Below, piece after piece: positions 43,070 through 57,121 of a stretch of DNA of 64,000 nucleotides. How positions within the stretch are numbered: the first letter of the stretch is position 1; each line of letters begins with the position of its first letter. The translations under genes and the position numbers were made by a program. Below the pieces are notes generated by a model. The model did not search any database and was not told where the DNA came from. It was given only the letters and a program-made list of their open reading frames with translations. This stretch comes from Lasiosphaeria ovina (taxonomy: Eukaryota > Ascomycota > Sordariomycetes > Sordariales > Lasiosphaeriaceae). The DNA lies in NCBI GenBank assembly GCA_033439765.1, contig JAULSN010000004.1, positions 3,482,001 through 3,546,000 of the forward strand. The letters run 5' to 3'.

Positions 43070-44341
43070 TCACCACCACTTCTCAAAAAGAACTTGATGT
43101 GTCTTTAGTCCGAGACCACCCGGCGAATAAAGCTCCCTGACGAATTCATCCGTCATGACTGGGACGCCGCAGATGTAGACGACAGCCGACTCCTTATCAT
43201 GGCCTAGCGCGGACTCTATGTCCTGCACAGTAATCCTCCTCCTAGAGAATGGCACATCAATGCCGTTGCATGTCAGTACTTCCTGCCTGCCGTTGCCGGG
43301 CGCTGCTGTCTGCTCTTCTCCCCCACCCCTGGTGAGATACAACTCCAGCACGCCCCTGAGCGGCGGCGGCTGCTGTGCAGTGGAGCCAAAGAGCGCAGCA
43401 ATCCTGTCCAGGAACAGGATCCCATCGGCCGATATCGCTCCCGTCAACGTCGGCGACGGCATCTTCACCGAGTACAGCACGCAGACCTCCACGTCCGCAC
43501 GCCCGAGGCTGCTCTTGGCTAGCGCGCTGAGCATGCTCATCAGCGGGTTGATCCCTACACCGCCCGCCACGAACACTGCACGTCTGGGCTCGAACGGTGG
43601 TGCCGGCGGCCACACAAAACTCCCGCCCACGCGCACGCGGAGCTCAGAGCCGAGGATTTTGTCTGCGGGCTGCTGCCACAGCCACGCCGCCGGCGCATTG
43701 TCGGGCGACTGCTGGATCGCCAGCTCGAGGTAGCCCGACCTTGCTGCTGCTGAGGACGGCGCCGACGTGATGGTGAACCCGCCGGCCTTGGATACTGCTG
43801 GCACGTACACGTCGACCCATTGTCCTGGGAGAAACTGCGGTTATTGCTGTTTAGTTTTGTTTATGGTGGGGGTTGCTATGTTGTCTGATCGTGTGTGTGT
43901 GTGTGTGTTTGTTTGTTATGAAGAGGGAGCTAAAACAAATTCACTTACTGTTATTGTTTCTCCATCGGGAATCTGAAGGCGGAGGACGCGGATCGAGCTG
44001 CCGACTTGGTCGATCTTTTGGATTATCACCCGGTTGAGAGACTATTTGTGTCAATTTTTCATTTAGATTTTGTTTTTCCTGGGCATATGTGAAAGGTAGT
44101 GTAATGTGTATGTAATGTAAGTTACATGACTGACATGAATTCGTTGTCATGGAGAGAACCAAAACCAGAGGCAAAGACAGGGGTGGAGCAGTGAGTGGGA
44201 AAGGGGTAGGGTATTTCAGGGGTTCGAGGGAGGACAACAGTGGGCTAGGCCATGGACATGGAGAGAACCAATAGAAGAGGCAAGACACACTGGATCACGG
44301 GGTGCATTTGCGGTTCTCTCCAAGTGGCCCTCTTTGGACAT
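43070..44341 (-). CDS. FAD/NAD-binding oxidoreductase, OXNAD1-like
   Basis: Ferredoxin-reductase-type flavoprotein of 302 residues, related to human OXNAD1 by length and motif order; its substrate is not known to me. Exons on the minus strand are 44341-44291, 44041-43949 and 43834-43070. Exon 1 encodes 17 residues ending RTANAPRDP; the 249-nt intron (GTGTGT, AAATAG) leads in phase 0 to SLNRVIIQKIDQV. An in-frame TAG lies directly before that exon, so an upstream exon is required. The 114-nt second intron (GTAAGT, CGCAG) joins DGETIT to FLPGQWVDVYVP. FAD site: GGFTITSAPS. NAD site: FVAGGVGINPLMSML. Late motif: VYICGVPVMTDEFV, then the terminal FEKWW. I see no clear mitochondrial presequence. 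It diverges from the ULP2-type gene. Confidence 0.85.
44148..44287. repeat. Direct repeat pair inside intron 1 of the OXNAD1-like gene
   Basis: Copies at 44148-44180 and 44257-44287 share CATGGAGAGAACC followed by a similar AGAGGCAAGACA segment, with a small indel. The second copy ends three bases from the intron's donor site. This suggests a local duplication that lengthened the intron. Confidence 0.7.
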
Positions 44342-45527
44342 TTTGGGCTTGATCAGGTACCTAAGGTAGGTATTACGGATGGTGCCGACGCTTGTTGCTC
44401 TTGGTGGGCTGCAAGCTGCAAGCCGGTTGATTAGACAGCAAACCTCGCAAGCTTTCTTGTTGGTCTTTAAAGGCCTTGGTCTGAAGGGGTGCGGCGTGCG
44501 TGCAAGTGCTTACCATCGATGACCTTCTGATAGCTTGATCTTCCTTTTAACTGATTTTTTAGGGGTACTACCGTCTGGTTGGGGAGAGATGTTCAAGGAT
44601 TCCGACAGAGCAGAGCTGCGTACGTTGGCATCAAACCCCACCTTGGAAAGGTCGCGAAAGGCGGTACGTATGTACCCCTCTCGCCCCTCCTCCCTACGTG
44701 GTATCTCACAAATTGCGCCACATTCCATTTTGTTGAACGACCTTCTAGGTTTTCAATACAAGGGGACTGTTAACGACACTTACGGCTCGAGACTCGGGCT
44801 GGTCTCTCTGTGAATGCAATGGTGGTTGCTCCATGGCAACTCTCCGGGGAAAGAATATCCAAAGTCCATACGGAAGAAGGCCAGTAATAGACCGTGCGCG
44901 AGCACCTCGAAGGAGTGAAGAGCAACCATCTCTCCTTCTGTACCTCGGGTGTGAGTGAGGAAAGGTAGACAGACAATGGAAGAGGCCATCTATTGCTTCA
45001 GACCACTATATATTACCTATCCACCGAATTTTCCATGCAAGAGATGGCGTCGTGTTTCGGGGGATTGCGCCTTCCTCAGGTAGGTTGCATGTCCGTAGCT
45101 CTGGCTTGCTGTTGGGGCTCTTTAGGGATGTTGGGCCTCCCTGGTCAAGGATGTTGCGGCTTAGCTCCCAGTGGATTGAGCCTAGGCCTAATTGAACCAA
45201 CCCAACCAAGAAAGAGCCTTAGCCCGCCTTAAGCCCGCTTTGCAGGGGGCCCTTTGCAGATGCCGGCAACCGCGTCTCTTGCTGTCTGTACCCGGTGTCG
45301 CCTCGTGACACTTGGAACCGCATCCAATCTTCATCCTCCTGCGGACAACCTAATAAACCGCCCAGAGTGGGCTAGCACTTGCACTCTTCCCGACCGACGA
45401 CTCTTGCAGAACCCGTTGTCTACAGCTCGCAAAAAAATAGACACACAAAAGACCACAGCACTGTTATCCGGCGCTCCCAAGCTGGAGCAGTCAAGGTAAG
45501 CTCGGGTTCCATTCCTCTGTTTCGACA
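44342..45527. promoter_or_regulatory. Divergent promoter region OXNAD1-like / ULP2-type
   Basis: It holds a TACCTAAGGTAGGTATTACGG string near 44357-44378. A frame at 45254-45499 ends at a good donor (AAG|GTAAGC, 45494), but its phase does not fit the next exon, so I leave it as leader. There may be a 5'-untranslated intron. Confidence 0.5.
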
Positions 45528-48500
45528 TTGGATGGAATAAATAAATACCTACGCACAGTCAACCACTTCCATGGAGCCCCACCGCTAACTAGACCCAGCA
45601 CCAACACTTTAAGCTCTACCGATCGATCTTTGTCGAACCCACTTCCCGCAAACTCCAAGGCGGGTGCAAACACAAAGGCGACAAGCCCCCGCGCGCCAAA
45701 ATTTCAGAATGCGAAAACTGCGGAAGAGTGCGTTGCGTCTTCCCCATCTCTAACCGGCCCGCCTTCTTCAACCCTAACAGGCGCAACGCAGGAGGGCTCT
45801 TGACCGATTCCACACCGTCCCGCACTCTTTCCCGGATTATGGGTACATCCAACCGCCTTCTGAAAATTCGGTGACGACAAGCTGACCGCGGCTGCCCCAA
45901 AAAGCTCGAGAGACTCGATAGAGGGAGCGTACAAAATGCCACTACCGGGGAGCGCAAGTGTCGTACGTATATAGGTATATCAGGACTACGTCATAGCTGA
46001 TGCTGACTTGGTACTAGAAGAGTCTTGGCTTCAAGCCTGTGGACACGATCAGTAACCTCAGTAACTTCATACGCAACACGTTCAGCTCGGCAAATTCTCC
46101 TTCACCGGCGTCGTCGCATTCTCCAAAGGAACCCCCACCAGCAAAACGACTGAAAACATCCGGCTTTGCCAACAGCCGTTTAACAGTACCAGACGACGAC
46201 ATCGTGGATTTGGGTGATATCAAGACCGGGAGCCAGGGAAGCAACGTTCGTCCGGGATCCGCTGCTGGGATTACCGAATACCAGCTTGTGGAAGGATTTT
46301 CTCGGGACCCGGGGCGTGGGAGCAGGCGCCGTCGTCGATCTGGCGGAAGCGAGTCCCCCGCCACGCAACGGCCGATCAAGCGATACCTTCCCAGTATTGA
46401 TATGGGCCGGGACGATATTTCAGATGATGAGCTCGGGGCCAAGCCAAAACCCCTTGGATCTACCGCCTGCTCTGCAGTAATTCTCGGCGATGGTGCTGAC
46501 CCCCAGTTTCTTCGACAAAGAGCTATGCCAGCGCCCCACAACCCGCAGAGCGCAAATAGGAGCAAAAAGCGACCAAACCATACCGTGGATGGAGACTCTG
46601 ACGAGCTGTCTGCACAGCCATCCACAGGACCCAAGCACAAGGCGGCCATGCAGCCTCTAGGTTTGTCATCCGAAAAGAATGCTCGTGACGGCGTTGGAAT
46701 CCCCATCAAGGGGGCTATATGCTACAAAGAGTTTCGATATGTGTCAACATCTGACCGCCGACTATTCTTGATCCAAAAAGGCAACGAACTCTGTGCCTTT
46801 GACAATGATGGTAATTTGGCCGACGAGTTCTTTTGGCTCAAAATTTCTCACAAAACCAGCGCCATGCTATACAGCCCAAACAGCAACTACATCAAATTCG
46901 ATCAATCTGTGGACGAGCGCCAGGGAATTGGAAGGTTACTGTGTCTAAACTTGGCTAAGAAGGCAGACGTACAGCGCATTCTTGAATGGGTTGCGGAGAA
47001 TCAGAAAGGCGTCAAAGTGAACGAAGAGAAGGAGAGGTACGATCTTCACCACGAACCACAAATGATTCGGCAATTTTGACGTCCTGCTAACTTCTTCTAG
47101 TCATAGACTCAACCTCACTTATGATAAAATATCAGGAGATATTGGCAATGTGAGCTCGGAGAAGCCACACCGACCACAATCACGCCCACTCGAAGGATTA
47201 CGGAATCCAGAAATCCAAGAGGCTCATGACATCGAGAGGCCCGCGAACCTATCAGGTGGCGCGCCAGGTGGCCCTCGGAAACTTCTCCTCAGGGACAGAA
47301 TACAAGTCTCGGAACAATCTGCGGCCTGGCAAGATGAGCCGTCGAAAGATGTTGTCCCTTTGAAGCAACGAACGCCGAGGTTGAGGCAATATAACGACAG
47401 GGCAGCCTCAGCTGAATATCAACATTTGTCAACCAATCCTCGATGGTCTGAATTTAACAAGACCTGGGCCGACGAATGGAAAATGCCCCTGGTCTTCCAC
47501 CGAGCCACAGTCGATAAAGATGACATACCACGGCTGGATGAGGGTCAATGTCTGAACGACAATCTCATTGGGTTTGGCCTTCGGTACTTGTTTGACAAGC
47601 TCGCCTCGAGGAATGAAGATCCTAACAAACGGGTCTACCTTCACAACTCTTTCTTCTACGAAAAACTCAGATCTACAAAGAGCAAGATCAACTACGACGG
47701 TGTCAAAAGTTGGACAGCAAAAGTAGATCTGCTATCGTATGACTATATCATAGTCCCTGTCAATGAGCATTACCACTGGTGGGTTGCTATAATCTGCAAC
47801 CCAGGCAAGCTCGACCCGAGCTCTTTAAAAGACCCCATACCAGGCGCAAATGTGAGAAACGGTCACAACTTGGATGGAGGAAAGGAGGACATTAGAGGTG
47901 CTGGGGAGGAAGCGACTTCTGAACTGGAGACGATAGAGGCGCCGAAAGGACAGTTCAGTAACTCTCCACGAGATTCAGCAGCGGCTGGGATAAACCAGTT
48001 ATCCATCGAAAGCCCGCTGGGTTCCGACACCGCCGCACCTGTGACCAACACGGCTGACGATAACTCCGACATCGTAGAGGTACCTGCTAGCGAGGCGCGA
48101 GCTGAGAGCGATCTTTTTCCCGCCCGAGGCAAAGCAAAACACGGCAGAAAGTCTTCAGGCCCCCCACCAAGAAAATATGACATCGGCGACCCCAGAATTA
48201 TCACCCTAGACTCGCTAGGCTCTAGTCACACCCAAGCGACCGCTTCGCTGAAACATTACTTGGTCGCAGAATTTGCTGACAAGCGAGGCATAACCATCAC
48301 GGATGTTCCGTCGCCTCTGGGAATGAAGGCGATCAACATCCCGGAACAGAACAATTTCTGCGATTGCGGTGTCTACCTTCTTGGCTATATCCAAGAGTTT
48401 GTTCAGGATCCGGACCGATTTATACGGACTTTGCTCCAAAAGGAGGTACCCGAGTGGAAAGTTAACCCTCACGAGCTGCGGGATACGTGGCGAAAGACCA

Positions 48501-49279
48501 TTTTCAGTGAACAAAAGAGATATCAGGAGGAGCAGGCAAACGACAAGAAGAAGAAGCGAGCCACCAAGCATGCGAACGCAGAGCCGCAAGCACAAACTCC
48601 AAGCAAGCCCAACGAAAAAGTCACAAAGGACAATGGAACGACAGACGGACCATCGGAAGTCGATAGGGGCAGGTCGGTTGCCAAGTCTCGAACAGCTTCG
48701 CCAAACTCGCCTCTAGAGGCTCCTGCCAAGGACACGGCGGATAGCCATGCGCCACAACCTCCGGAGATGCCCCGAGATGAGCCTGTTCAGCATGCAGTGC
48801 AAAAAGGTGTAACTCCTTCACATCGGCCACTTTCTCAACACGAAGGTTCTGTTGATGAGGTGGATCTTCTTCGCCTGAAACCCGACACAGAGGTACTGTC
48901 AATTGAGAAGCCAGTCTGTGCCAGAACTTATCGAATTGAGTCAGAGGGCGGGTATATTGAAAAGCGGTTCGTTGAAAAACTCCCAAGCTCGCCACCGCCT
49001 CAGCGGGAGGTTGAGGAAGTCCAAACGAAAAGTTTCTACAATAAAGGCTGCTCTATTGATTTGACCTCGCCAGAGCGAGAGATGGCCCGAACGAAGCCAT
49101 CCCGGTCCTCGCCGGTGACATCAAAACGCGCAGCTAGGATGTCGAGCCCGCAGGTATCCCAGACCACCAGCCCCTACTTCTCCCGGTCCGACGTTCCGGT
49201 CGTGGAGCGCGCGGAGCTGCTTAGACGACCTGCTGCAATCGACCTGACAAAGGACGAAACAGAAGCAGGCATTGTCTGA
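45528..49279 (+). CDS. ULP2: SUMO protease, Ulp2/SENP6-7 type (C48)
   Basis: Nuclear cysteine protease that removes SUMO, probably SUMO chains. Reliable exons are 46018-47036 and 47101-49279 (64-nt intron, GTACGA, GCTAAC branch, CTAG). The catalytic triad is His in NEHYHWW (codon 47774), Asp in ITLDSL (48209) and Cys in NFCDCGVYLL (48365). About 145 residues of low-complexity sequence are inserted between the His and Asp, a feature of the Ulp2/SENP6-7 class rather than Ulp1. A GAICYKEFRYVSTSDRRLF region (about 46710 onward) looks PH-like. The C-terminal 300 residues are disordered and include a short hydrophobic-acidic SIDLTS-type motif that might bind SUMO. The N-terminus is uncertain. My best model adds exons 45528-45727, 45792-45870 and 45924-45962, total 1171 residues. 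The simplest alternative starts at ATG 45936. The 46018 exon has a tandem TAGAAG acceptor. Confidence 0.82.
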
Positions 49280-49771
49280 TTTGGCGGCTTCTGTTTACAC
49301 ACAGCTATCGGCTGTGTCACGACTCATGTTTTTTTCCCTAAGGGGGCGTTTTGGTGCTCGCGCTCTCTCGCGCTCTTGATTCTGTTTTCATGGTGGCCGC
49401 CTTGTCGGCGTTCTGGAACTCTTGTCACCAGCATAGCGCGATAGACACCTAATGTCAAAATGTATGCACAAGTTTCCTAGATTACGAACGCGCGGGGACG
49501 TAAACTTTTATTCTGTAGAAAGGTATCTCTTCCAAGCACCAATTAAAAAAGAAATTAAATTGCACATTTTGACGGCGCAGTATTTTGTATTCCCCCTGTA
49601 CGCTGTACAGATTGCCCAGTATAGTGAAGGGCATTTTCTACGAATACGCCGACGGTAAAATGATCGATGAGCTACGGCTCAAAGAGCTTTTTATATACAC
49701 TTTTACACACACATGTGTAGTCCCCCTCGCCTGGGGTTTTTATGTCGCAGGTTATACGGCGATAACCCGCC
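49280..49771. other. Convergent intergenic region ULP2 / RRP9
   Basis: 492 bp with the 3' ends of both genes and an A+T-rich middle (49530-49600). No gene is seen. Confidence 0.6.
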
Positions 49772-51577
49772 TCACTCTTCTTCATCGTCTGTCGACTGTT
49801 CTGTGACGCCCGCTTGCTTCGCAATCTTGGGCACCTCAAAGACCATGGCACCGCATCGACCGTTCTTGATATACTTCCACCGTCCCAGGCGCATCTCCTT
49901 GCCGGTGGCGATGACGACGCAGATGCCGTCTCTTCCCCTGTCGCCCCGCTCGAATATGGCGATGTCGTTGACGATGCCCCTGACGAGGTCCTTTTCTCCC
50001 GCCTCCTGCTGCGGCTGCTGGCCTTCTTGCTCAGACCCGGCTGCTTTTCCTTTTCCTTCGTTCTCTTCGTCTGCGAACGACGATCCGAGGACGTCGACGG
50101 CCTCGATCTTCTTCTTGTCCTCGTTAAGTCGCCACACGCGTACGCAGCCGTCCCAGCTTCCCGTCAGGATCACGTCCGAGTACGGGATGGTGCGGAGGGC
50201 CGTGATAGAGCGAGGCTGCGGGGCGGGGACTACGTCAGGGCCGGGGTTCGCCTCGGCGGATGCCTCGGAGGGCTTCATGGCCGGGTCGATGCCGTGGGCG
50301 CGCGGCACAACGAAGAGGGCCTTCTTGCGATTGACGCTCCACAGCGCCAGGTCGCCGTTGTCGCTGCCCGTGACGAACAGGTCGTCGTCCAGCATCGACA
50401 CGCGGTCCATGCTGCCCTCCTGGGCCAGGGATCCGGGGACGATCCCCTGCAGGGCGGCCGAGGACTTGGACGACTTCTTCTCGCTGGCGCCGCCGCGAAA
50501 CACGAGCTGCGACTCCTCGGGCACCTTCCAGTACCGCGCCGTCCGGTCGCGGGCGCCCACGCTGACGCACCGCTCCTGCCCGAGGGCGTCGACGTCGACA
50601 ATCTCGTCCTGGTGGCCGAAGAGCGTCTCGACGTAGGCCAGCTCGTCCAGGGACCACACTTTTACTGTCCGGTCCTTGGAGCAGGAGAAGAGCTGGTTCG
50701 TTCCCCGGCGGAACGCGAGGCCCGTGACGGCGTCGCGGTGCTGTGTGAAGGCACGGATGGGCTTAAGGTCTTCGGCGTTGTGGACAACCATGCGCTTGTC
50801 GGTGCCTCCAGTGACCACGTACTTGCCGTCCTGCGAGGCCCTGACCGTCAGGATGCCGCCCGTGTGGCCCTTGAACGTCTTGTCCTTTATCTTCCGAGGG
50901 TCCGCCGTGGTGTAGCACACGCGCTCGGGTTTCCGCTTAGGGGGCGCGGGGGGCTTCTTGGGCTTTTTCCTCGTCGTCTGCGGCCACTGGTCCTTGGGCA
51001 GGTCTTGGAGCCGCCACTTGGTTAGACAGCCCTCCTTGGTTGTCGTGTACGCGTACGGGGCACAAACTGCCACCGAAGTTACAGTCTTCGAGTTCCAGCG
51101 GAACTGCGTGTGCGCCGCATGGCCGAAGTCCAGCCCCGGCGCCAGCCGCCGATATACCTTGCCCTTGGACTCGGCGGCGTCTTCTTCTAGCCGCTCTGCG
51201 AGCAGGTCCCGGTCGATCTGTTCGGCGTCGAAAGCGTATTCATCCTCGAGCTCGACCTCTTGTCGTGTCTTCTCCAGATATCGTTGTGCTAGCCTGAGCC
51301 GCTTCTCGGCTGCCGTCTCGCCTTCGTTCTCCGACTCGCTGCCCGAAGCTCCGTTATCGTCTCCGCTCAGGTCGCTGTCCAGCTCGCTGCCGGAGATTTC
51401 TTCATCGCGTGCAACTGCCTTCTTTTTCGCTCCAGGGGTGGCTAATCTGGCAGAGGGTTTGTGACCGTTTATCGAAGGCTTGGGCGTGGCTCCAGCAAGT
51501 CGTTTTTTTGGCCCCTCCGTCCCAGGAATTCTTTTCCGTTTTTTATCGCCGCCGGGGGCTGTGAAGAAGGACGACAT
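49772..51577 (-). CDS. RRP9: U3 snoRNP WD40 protein Rrp9 (U3-55K)
   Basis: Nucleolar U3 small nucleolar ribonucleoprotein component needed for early 18S rRNA processing, 601 residues and one exon. The N-terminal 130 residues are basic then acidic (KKRKRIPGTEGPKKRL, SGSELDSDLSGDDNG). A conserved helix carrying AEKRLRLAQRYLEKTRQE and DRDLLAERLEEDAAE is characteristic of Rrp9. WD repeats follow from about residue 160: KEGCLTKWRLQDLP, GHTGGILTVRASQDGKYVVTG, FRRGTNQLFSCSKDRTVKVW, GHQDEIVDVDALGQERCVSVG with RDRTARYWKVPEESQLVFRG, and VTGSDNGDLALWSVNRKKALF. The last blade ends GRWKYIKNGRCGAMVFEVP. The EESQLVFRG stretch is an Rrp9 signature as I recall it. It diverges from PRE1. Confidence 0.95.
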   Translation of the reverse strand: MSSFFTAPGGDKKRKRIPGTEGPKKRLAGATPKPSINGHKPSARLATPGAKKKAVARDEEISGSELDSDLSGDDNGASGSESENEGETAAEKRLRLAQRYLEKTRQEVELEDEYAFDAEQIDRDLLAERLEEDAAESKGKVYRRLAPGLDFGHAAHTQFRWNSKTVTSVAVCAPYAYTTTKEGCLTKWRLQDLPKDQWPQTTRKKPKKPPAPPKRKPERVCYTTADPRKIKDKTFKGHTGGILTVRASQDGKYVVTGGTDKRMVVHNAEDLKPIRAFTQHRDAVTGLAFRRGTNQLFSCSKDRTVKVWSLDELAYVETLFGHQDEIVDVDALGQERCVSVGARDRTARYWKVPEESQLVFRGGASEKKSSKSSAALQGIVPGSLAQEGSMDRVSMLDDDLFVTGSDNGDLALWSVNRKKALFVVPRAHGIDPAMKPSEASAEANPGPDVVPAPQPRSITALRTIPYSDVILTGSWDGCVRVWRLNEDKKKIEAVDVLGSSFADEENEGKGKAAGSEQEGQQPQQEAGEKDLVRGIVNDIAIFERGDRGRDGICVVIATGKEMRLGRWKYIKNGRCGAMVFEVPKIAKQAGVTEQSTDDEEE

Positions 51578-52123
51578 TTTTTGTTAATAAAAACAGCTTG
51601 TGGCCAGGCTGCTATGCTGTCATGTCGTTTGGTGGAGTCTCGGTTGCGCACATCTAGGCAAGCTTGTGCTCAAAACTTCTCTAATCGGCTGTCATTAGAA
51701 AAAAAAAAAAAGTTCAATCGCTTCAGTGGAGCTACCCCCCGATTCGTCAAACTGCCCTGTCTGACAGATTATCGATAGTGGGAACTTGGGCCGCCCTTAG
51801 AGAGCCACACTTAATGGTAAAAGTCGGAGAAGGGAATTCCCGTGCCGCGACTTTTCAGCCCCATTTAGGTCGGCTCAGCCCCATCGAAATCTACCACGCT
51901 AGGCTAGGGCGGTTGGGGAAGGCCTGGCAGCGCGACCTTAGCTCGTTGAGCTCTGGTTGGTCTGTGCACATCGGGCAGGCTGAAGCTCAAGTGCGCGTTT
52001 CCGCAACCTTCAGAGGAAGCTTACTGTCTAACGAGAACGCAAGCAAACGGCAAAGGCTCGCCAACTCTCACCATCACCAACAAAACCCGCAATCTTCTCG
52101 TCGATTCACAATAAGCTCTCACG
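51578..52123. promoter_or_regulatory. Divergent promoter region RRP9 / PRE1
   Basis: 546 bp between the two genes. I see no PACE-like proteasome element (GGTGGCAAA). There is an A-run near 51699-51711. Confidence 0.55.
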
Positions 52124-52986
52124 ATGTAAGTCGCGTGCATTTTGCTCAATGCGCATAGATGCGTGGATGATATACTGACCGTCATCAGGGAGGTCTTGCT
52201 AGGTATCACGGGCAGGGACTTTACCTTGATTGCGGCGTCGAAGGCTGCGATGCGAGGAGCTACCATTTTGAAGGCATCTGACGACAAGACAAGGCAGCTC
52301 AACAAGCACACCTTGATGGCATTCATGGGCGAGGCAGGAGATACAGGTGTGTGCGACGCTTTGACGATGCGATAGCCGCGCTCAAGCGACAGGCGACTTT
52401 TCCCTTTCGTTTTTCCAGAAGCTAATAGTGCTCCGGGGAACAGTGCAATTCGCCGAGTACATTCAAGCCAACGCTCAGCTCTACTCGATGCGGAACGAGA
52501 CGGACCTGTCGCCCTCGGCCCTCGCTCACTTTGTCCGCGGCGAGCTCGCGTCCAGCCTGCGGTCGCGGAAGCCCTACAACGTCAACCTCTTGCTAGGAGG
52601 CGTTGACCCCATCACTCACAAGCCGAGCCTTTACTGGCTAGACTATCTCGCTACGTTGGCCCCGTTGCCTTACGCAGCCCACGGATATGCACAGTACGTC
52701 CATCCCCGGCATATGACCCTCCGTGTTTTCTGGGAATGGGTGCAGAGAAATGGATTAATAACATGGCTAACGCTCGGTTGGTAGATACTACTGTCTTTCT
52801 ATTCTGGACAAACACCACCATCCAGACATATCCCTCGGGCAGGGTATCAAGCTTCTCACACTGTGCATAGATGAGCTCAAGAGAAGGTTACCCGTGGATT
52901 TCAAGGGCATGGTTGTGAAGGCGGTCACAAAGGACGGAATCGTCGATATCGAGTTTGACGACGACAAGGTGGTGAAGAGTGCCTGA
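52124..52986 (+). CDS. PRE1: 20S proteasome subunit beta-4 (Pre1/PSMB2)
   Basis: Non-catalytic beta-ring subunit of the 20S proteasome, 203 residues. Exons are 52124-52125, 52189-52346, 52444-52693 and 52785-52986. Exon 1 contributes only the A and T of the start codon; the 63-nt intron (GTAAGT, CTGAC branch, ATCAG) is followed by G, restoring ATG and giving [12 protein letters not shown], which aligns with the family's MDIILGI start. No other in-frame ATG lies upstream of this block. Later introns of 97 and 91 nt also join in frame. Family blocks are [104 protein letters not shown] and [16 protein letters not shown]. There is no propeptide, as expected for beta-4. Confidence 0.95.

Positions 52987-57121
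<4,135 letters not shown>

Noticed and set aside
28527..44341. A secondary-metabolite or cell-wall gene cluster built on the GH18, mannosyltransferase, oxidoreductase and Zn2Cys6 genes
   Set aside because: They are separated by unrelated housekeeping genes and there is no backbone synthase or transporter.
45254..45499. First exon of the ULP2-type gene ending at the donor 45494
   Set aside because: The donor is good, but the resulting phase does not fit the next acceptor and the protein shows no relation; I treat it as leader.
52142..52375. PRE1 beginning with the frame at 52142
   Set aside because: That frame has no ATG before the conserved block; the split start codon explains the gene with full splice signals.
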